A stretch of 64,000 nucleotides of DNA from Methanomassiliicoccaceae archaeon UBA421 (lineage in GTDB: Archaea; Thermoplasmatota; Thermoplasmata; Methanomassiliicoccales; Methanomethylophilaceae). Below the pieces are notes generated by a model that saw only the letters and a program-made list of their open reading frames with translations, searched no databases and had not been told where the DNA came from. The DNA lies in contig DAHB01000005.1 in the NCBI GenBank assembly GCA_002498365.1, forward strand, positions 30,834 to 94,833. The letters run 5' to 3'. Shown here in pieces: positions 60,637-64,000 of this stretch (position 1 is its first letter; each line of letters begins with the position of its first letter). Both the position numbers and the translations under genes were made by a program.

Positions 60637-60879
60637 ATGCTTACGGATGCTTCGGACATGCTTATCGGTGCTTCCGAGCTTATCATCAGCGCATTGCGGA
60701 TGTCCGGACTGGAGAGGCGCGGCGAAGAGGTGACGGGGGCCATACTGCATTACACCTCCTTGAACGGCGACCCCTGCAGCATCCCCAACATCATAAGGGA
60801 CCTGGAAAACGACAGCGACGATCCATGTTGGACCCGCCCCCTGGTATCGGTCAAACATTCGGACCGAAAAGATATATGA
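60637..60879 (+). CDS. Small protein of unknown function, start uncertain
   Basis: The conservative start ATG 60637 gives 80 residues (MLTDASDMLIGASELIISALR...). The frame is open back to ATG 60547, overlapping the previous gene. A strong AGGAGGTGA at the end of that gene (60597-60605) points to initiation near 60610, where the in-frame codon is GCG and not a start. No family is recognised; the protein is helical with an acidic middle. Confidence 0.5.
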   Translation: MLTDASDMLIGASELIISALRMSGLERRGEEVTGAILHYTSLNGDPCSIPNIIRDLENDSDDPCWTRPLVSVKHSDRKDI

Positions 60880-60909
60880 TTGTTGCAACCTATCGGGCCC
60901 AGGGCTCCT

Positions 60910-61818
60910 ATGAAATTTTGGGAATTCGCAAAGGTCAAGGATACTAAAATCAGGGTAGATCGGTGGCTTTCCGACACTATGGGACTGGTGGACGATGGGT
61001 GCGTCTACAGCACGCTTTTCAGATATCCGGCGGAAGGCCCCAAAGACTATGAGATTATACTATCCATGTTTCCTCAGGAGAATTACCGCACCCTCATCCA
61101 CATAACGATGTACATGAAGGACGTGCCCGGGTCCAGCGCACAGGCGGCAGGTTTTCTGGCCGAACGCGAGATAAACATCCTGAACTCGGTATCGCTCAAC
61201 GGAATCTCCGATACGGTGATAATCTGGAAGATAATGGCCGACCTCAGCTTCGCGGGCGAGGCAGACCTCCTGCTGGAAGATTTCGAGCAGAGGAAGGCCA
61301 ATAACGATCCTTCGGTATCTCTTATCGACCATATCGCCACGAAGCCCGCCGAAATAGGCCGCCTTTTCCGCTCCGATAAAGAATATCACACAAAGGAGGA
61401 GGTCCGTCGCGCAGAGCCTTGTACCCTCAAAGGGGGTGTTTTCGATACCTCTCCCGGATATGGGGATATTTTGAAGAACATAGACGGCCGGGACGTCATG
61501 GTCGTCGCCGATGCCGATTCCTGGATGCTGTCGGTGACGTTCTTCAAGCCCGGCACCAACCTTATAAAACTGGTATTCGAAGTCCCTGACAACCCGGGGT
61601 CCATGAAGCAGGCCTTCGACCTGCTCGCAGGCAGGAACATCAATCTCATCTCCGTATTCAGCAAGATAAAGATCTGCTACCAGAGGATGCTTCTCGAGCT
61701 GGTTGCCGACATAGGGGCCAGCAGGACCTCCGCTGACGACCTCCGTTGCAATCTGCCTAAAGAGTTAGAAAGCCTTAACGGGATATTCGTCCTTAAGGAA
61801 CTCAGAGAGCTCAGCTGA
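60910..61818 (+). CDS. ACT-domain protein paired with the ACS-like gene
   Basis: With ATG 60910 (MKFWEFAKVKDTK) the protein is 302 residues. Two ACT-like regions are visible, IHITMYMKDVPGSSAQAAGFLAEREINI near 60-90 and LVFEVPDNPGSMKQAFDLLAGRNINLISV near 215-245, each with the Gly-Ser ligand turn. There is no catalytic domain. ACT domains usually bind small ligands, often amino acids, and regulate enzymes. It ends one base before the ACS-like gene, a strong sign of joint function. Confidence 0.75.
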   Translation: MKFWEFAKVKDTKIRVDRWLSDTMGLVDDGCVYSTLFRYPAEGPKDYEIILSMFPQENYRTLIHITMYMKDVPGSSAQAAGFLAEREINILNSVSLNGISDTVIIWKIMADLSFAGEADLLLEDFEQRKANNDPSVSLIDHIATKPAEIGRLFRSDKEYHTKEEVRRAEPCTLKGGVFDTSPGYGDILKNIDGRDVMVVADADSWMLSVTFFKPGTNLIKLVFEVPDNPGSMKQAFDLLAGRNINLISVFSKIKICYQRMLLELVADIGASRTSADDLRCNLPKELESLNGIFVLKELRELS

Positions 61819-61819
61819 T

Positions 61820-63856
61820 ATGGACATCGATGACATTCTTTCGGAAAGGGCGGACGGAATCGGCGGATTGAAGAGAGGTCGCGATGCACTTGTAAGGAAG
61901 GCCATTGATCTGGCACTTTGCGTTCCCGGGAATCGTGTCCTCGAGTGCGAGGGCACCGCATTCGGGCTTCCTTCTGTACATGCCTGGAAGGGAGCCTTAC
62001 CGACGAGGGCATCGGACGTACCCTCCCTGTTCTACGAAGGCGGCGCTTCTGGGATCGATGAGGCCTTGAGCCTTGGAATAGACGCTTCCATGGCCTTCGA
62101 GGTAATAGCGTCGATAAAAGGCGACAGAATCGTTCCGGATAGCTGGCTGGACTCCTTCGGCTCAGACCTGGTGGACGGTACGGTGCCGGGCATCGCGCTT
62201 TTTATGGGAGAGCTCCGCGAGAGCTCCCTCTCGGAGATCGAAGAATGCGCCGATAAAGGGTTAATCGTTATTCTTTCCGGCGGATACTCCGGGACCGGTC
62301 TCGAATGTGAAAACGTTCTGAGGGTCGGCCGCGCGGAGGCACTGGGAATAAACGGTCTGATTTCCCGTACGGCGTTGAAATACGGCGGCGCGGATGCCGG
62401 AAACAGGACCTCGGTTGCCAAATGCCTGAAGAAGAAACCGAAACTGACCGCCATCCATACGGGAAACCTCACGACATGCGATATCACCGCCATCTTCTCT
62501 GCCGCGGCAGCAGGGGCATTCATCGTGTCCGACAGCCCGGATCTCCCGAACATACCCAGAGTTTGTGAGTTCGCCTCCGATGGAATGACCGCGAAGGCAT
62601 TAGCGAACCGTGGCATCACCTTGAGAAAGAAACAAAGTGCCCGGTCCGGGTCCGCCTTCGAGAACCAACGCATCAGGAAAGCGGACTCCCGTCTGGAGTT
62701 CGGAGGGCCTGATGCTCCCCTTTCCTGCGAAATCGTGACGGCGTGTGCGGATGCGGAGGATGGGGTTACGAGTATTGAAGGGAAGGACATCCGGGATCTG
62801 GAAGGGGCAGCGCATCCCCTGTCTATCGAAGTCCTCGTTTCCGGAGATGTAGATTTTTACATGGAACAGGCGTTGGAACGCCGCATACACTTCGCCCTTA
62901 GCCGCACAGATGGAGTCTGGCACAGCGGCCAGAGGGACAGTTCCTGGATCCGGATAAGCAATGCCGCCTGGGAAAGGGGGCTGACTTTCGCAGACCTGGG
63001 ATCGAACATTATTTCGGACATCAAGGAGAACTTCCCGGCAGTGGCCGAGTCGGTGGAGGTCCTTTTCACTTCCGAGCCTTCCGCCGTCTCGTCCAAGATC
63101 CGCAGTGCCAGGGAACGTTATGAGATGCGAGACGGGAGCATGTCGGAGCTTACAGACCAAAATGTGGATTCTTTCTACACCTGCACCATATGTCAGACCT
63201 ATGCGCCGGGACACATATGCATAATCTCCCCGGAGCGCCCCAGCGTCTGCGGTTCGGTCACCTGGACGGATGCGAGGGTGGGAAGCGAGTTAAATCCCCG
63301 CGGCCCGCAGCGCCCTTTCCCCAAGGGAACTCTCGTTGACGCTGAAAAAGGAGAATGGACCGGTACGAACGAAATAGTAAGCAGGACATCGATGGGGTCC
63401 GTTCAGAAGGTCTGTATGCACAGCGTTGCAGACTCCCCCATGACCGCCTGCAGCTGCATGGAAGTTGTGGCCGTCGTTTCCGCCGACCGCAGGTCCGTGA
63501 TATTGCTCGACCGTTCCGACACGGGCAGGAATCCCTCCGGACATTCTTTTTCCGAGGTGTCAGACATTGTCGGAAGGGGAGGACAGCATCCCGGCTTCAT
63601 GGGGATCGGGAAACGGTACATCCTGTCGCCCGGTTTTCTAAAGGGGGACGGGGGCCTCGCACGCGTATCTTGGATGAGCTCCCGTCTGAAGTCGGTTCTC
63701 GGCGAATCTCTGCGCAGAGCATTCGATGCGGCCGGAATATCGGAGGTGTATCTCAAGATAGCCGACGAGAAGGTCGCTGAGGATCCTCCGTCTTTGGAGG
63801 TCTGGCTCGAAGATAGCGGACATCCGTCGATACTTATGGAGCCTCTCAAATTATGA
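61820..63856 (+). CDS. Acetyl-CoA synthase-like protein (CdhC/AcsB family), bacterial length
   Basis: The 678-residue protein has the full A-cluster ligand set: C455-x2-C458-x8-C467-x9-C477 for the [4Fe-4S] cluster and C544-S-C546 for the distal Ni. All six spacings equal those of Moorella AcsB (C506/509/518/528/595/597 minus 51). Flanking sequence YAPGHICIISPERPSVCGSVTW, FMGIGKRYIL and GGLARVSWM also match the family. The N-terminal CODH-binding half, absent from archaeal CdhC, is present. Differences are CSC for CGC and Y461 for the Phe beside C509. No CODH gene is near, so the reaction is unknown. Confidence 0.85.
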   Translation: MDIDDILSERADGIGGLKRGRDALVRKAIDLALCVPGNRVLECEGTAFGLPSVHAWKGALPTRASDVPSLFYEGGASGIDEALSLGIDASMAFEVIASIKGDRIVPDSWLDSFGSDLVDGTVPGIALFMGELRESSLSEIEECADKGLIVILSGGYSGTGLECENVLRVGRAEALGINGLISRTALKYGGADAGNRTSVAKCLKKKPKLTAIHTGNLTTCDITAIFSAAAAGAFIVSDSPDLPNIPRVCEFASDGMTAKALANRGITLRKKQSARSGSAFENQRIRKADSRLEFGGPDAPLSCEIVTACADAEDGVTSIEGKDIRDLEGAAHPLSIEVLVSGDVDFYMEQALERRIHFALSRTDGVWHSGQRDSSWIRISNAAWERGLTFADLGSNIISDIKENFPAVAESVEVLFTSEPSAVSSKIRSARERYEMRDGSMSELTDQNVDSFYTCTICQTYAPGHICIISPERPSVCGSVTWTDARVGSELNPRGPQRPFPKGTLVDAEKGEWTGTNEIVSRTSMGSVQKVCMHSVADSPMTACSCMEVVAVVSADRRSVILLDRSDTGRNPSGHSFSEVSDIVGRGGQHPGFMGIGKRYILSPGFLKGDGGLARVSWMSSRLKSVLGESLRRAFDAAGISEVYLKIADEKVAEDPPSLEVWLEDSGHPSILMEPLKL

Positions 63857-64000
63857 GTTCCAGAAGTTTACGTACGGACTCACCGAATGGGGTGTCGCAT
63901 GGCACGATCAGCACTTCGGATTCCATCGCGGACTCCGTGATGAATATATCCCGGGGGAAGGCCAAGGTTTCGCCGAAACCTGCTTCGGCGGCCGCATCGG
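63846..64000 (-). CDS. C-terminal end of an unidentified protein (partial)
   Basis: The minus-strand frame from the right edge reads through AGFGETLAFPRDIFITESAM and VLIVPCDTPFGESVRKLLE to TGA at 63846, overlapping the ACS-like gene by 11 bp. About 51 codons are in the window and the upstream part is missing. I do not recognise the family. Confidence 0.55.
   Translation of the reverse strand, partial: DAAAEAGFGETLAFPRDIFITESAMESEVLIVPCDTPFGESVRKLLELII

Noticed and set aside
1..64000. CRISPR arrays, insertion sequences and prophage genes
   Set aside because: No regularly spaced repeats, transposases, integrases or phage structural genes were seen on reading the window.

Overview
The window looks like a chromosome segment from a Methanomassiliicoccales-type archaeon (Thermoplasmata; H2-dependent methylotrophic methanogens). 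The evidence is: the 5' part of an archaeal 16S rRNA gene; an MvhA-MvhG-MvhD-HdrA block for H2-driven heterodisulfide reduction; archaeal ether-lipid, exosome, KEOPS, prefoldin, RNase P, SRP19 and aIF2 genes; and almost complete avoidance of TAG as a stop codon. One gene is interrupted by an in-frame TAG, as expected where UAG is read as pyrrolysine. No pyl, mcr or mta/mtb/mtt genes lie in the window, so the assignment is an inference. I see no CRISPR array, insertion sequence, prophage or attachment site.

Layout. 1-715: 16S rRNA (minus strand, running off the left edge), its leader, then tRNA-Ser(GCU). 900-4528: phosphoesterase, eS8, SRP19, NAD(P)HX repair enzyme, second phosphoesterase. 4576-10787 (minus): mvhA, mvhG, mvhD and a double-length hdrA. 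11126-16690: a membrane-anchored zinc-finger protein, then the information-processing superoperon pop5, psmA, SBDS, rrp4, rrp41, rrp42, eL43, rpoP, pcc1, pfdB, closed by a terminator. 16778-23245: ABC exporter, DHH phosphoesterase, TyrRS, hypoxanthine PRT, TctA-like permease, FlK-like thioesterase. 23298-27008: a 1236-residue SF1 helicase-nuclease. 27040-29488: HMA protein and copper ATPase joined by an out-of-frame junction. 29451-34354: Dph6, creatininase-family enzyme, RpiA, a regulator, then eL42, eS27, aIF2-alpha, Nop10, PAC2.

34412-34523: intron-containing tRNA-Tyr. 34908-36751 (minus): GntR-ABC-permease operon with an operator-like repeat cluster. 37253-43418: two tandem-domain universal stress proteins bracketing a YitT-like membrane protein, a rubredoxin-flavoprotein fusion, a double CDGSH protein and small membrane proteins. 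43524-47465: an ABC-2 exporter whose ATPase seems to start at a non-canonical codon, an acetyltransferase and a cardiolipin synthase. 47425-49616 (minus): the UAG-containing PHP protein and an MTA/SAH deaminase-type amidohydrolase. 49697-59951: MBL hydrolase, transglutaminase-like membrane protein, CCA-adding enzyme, RadA, TrmG10, the two prenyl transfer steps of archaeal lipid synthesis with a zinc-ribbon partner, PPC protein, pirin. 60045-60131: tRNA-Leu. 60213-63856: an apparent four-gene operon ending in a bacterial-length acetyl-CoA-synthase-like protein with a complete A-cluster ligand set.

The best candidates for undescribed biology are the ACS-like operon (60213-63856), the UAG codon inside the PHP gene (47992-47994), the HMA/copper-ATPase frame junction (about 27242-27296), and the membrane RING-CH-like protein upstream of the Pop5/proteasome genes. 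Starts were chosen from start codons, Shine-Dalgarno spacing (commonly 7-8 nt here) and TATA position. Function calls rest on motif recognition only; no database search was possible.
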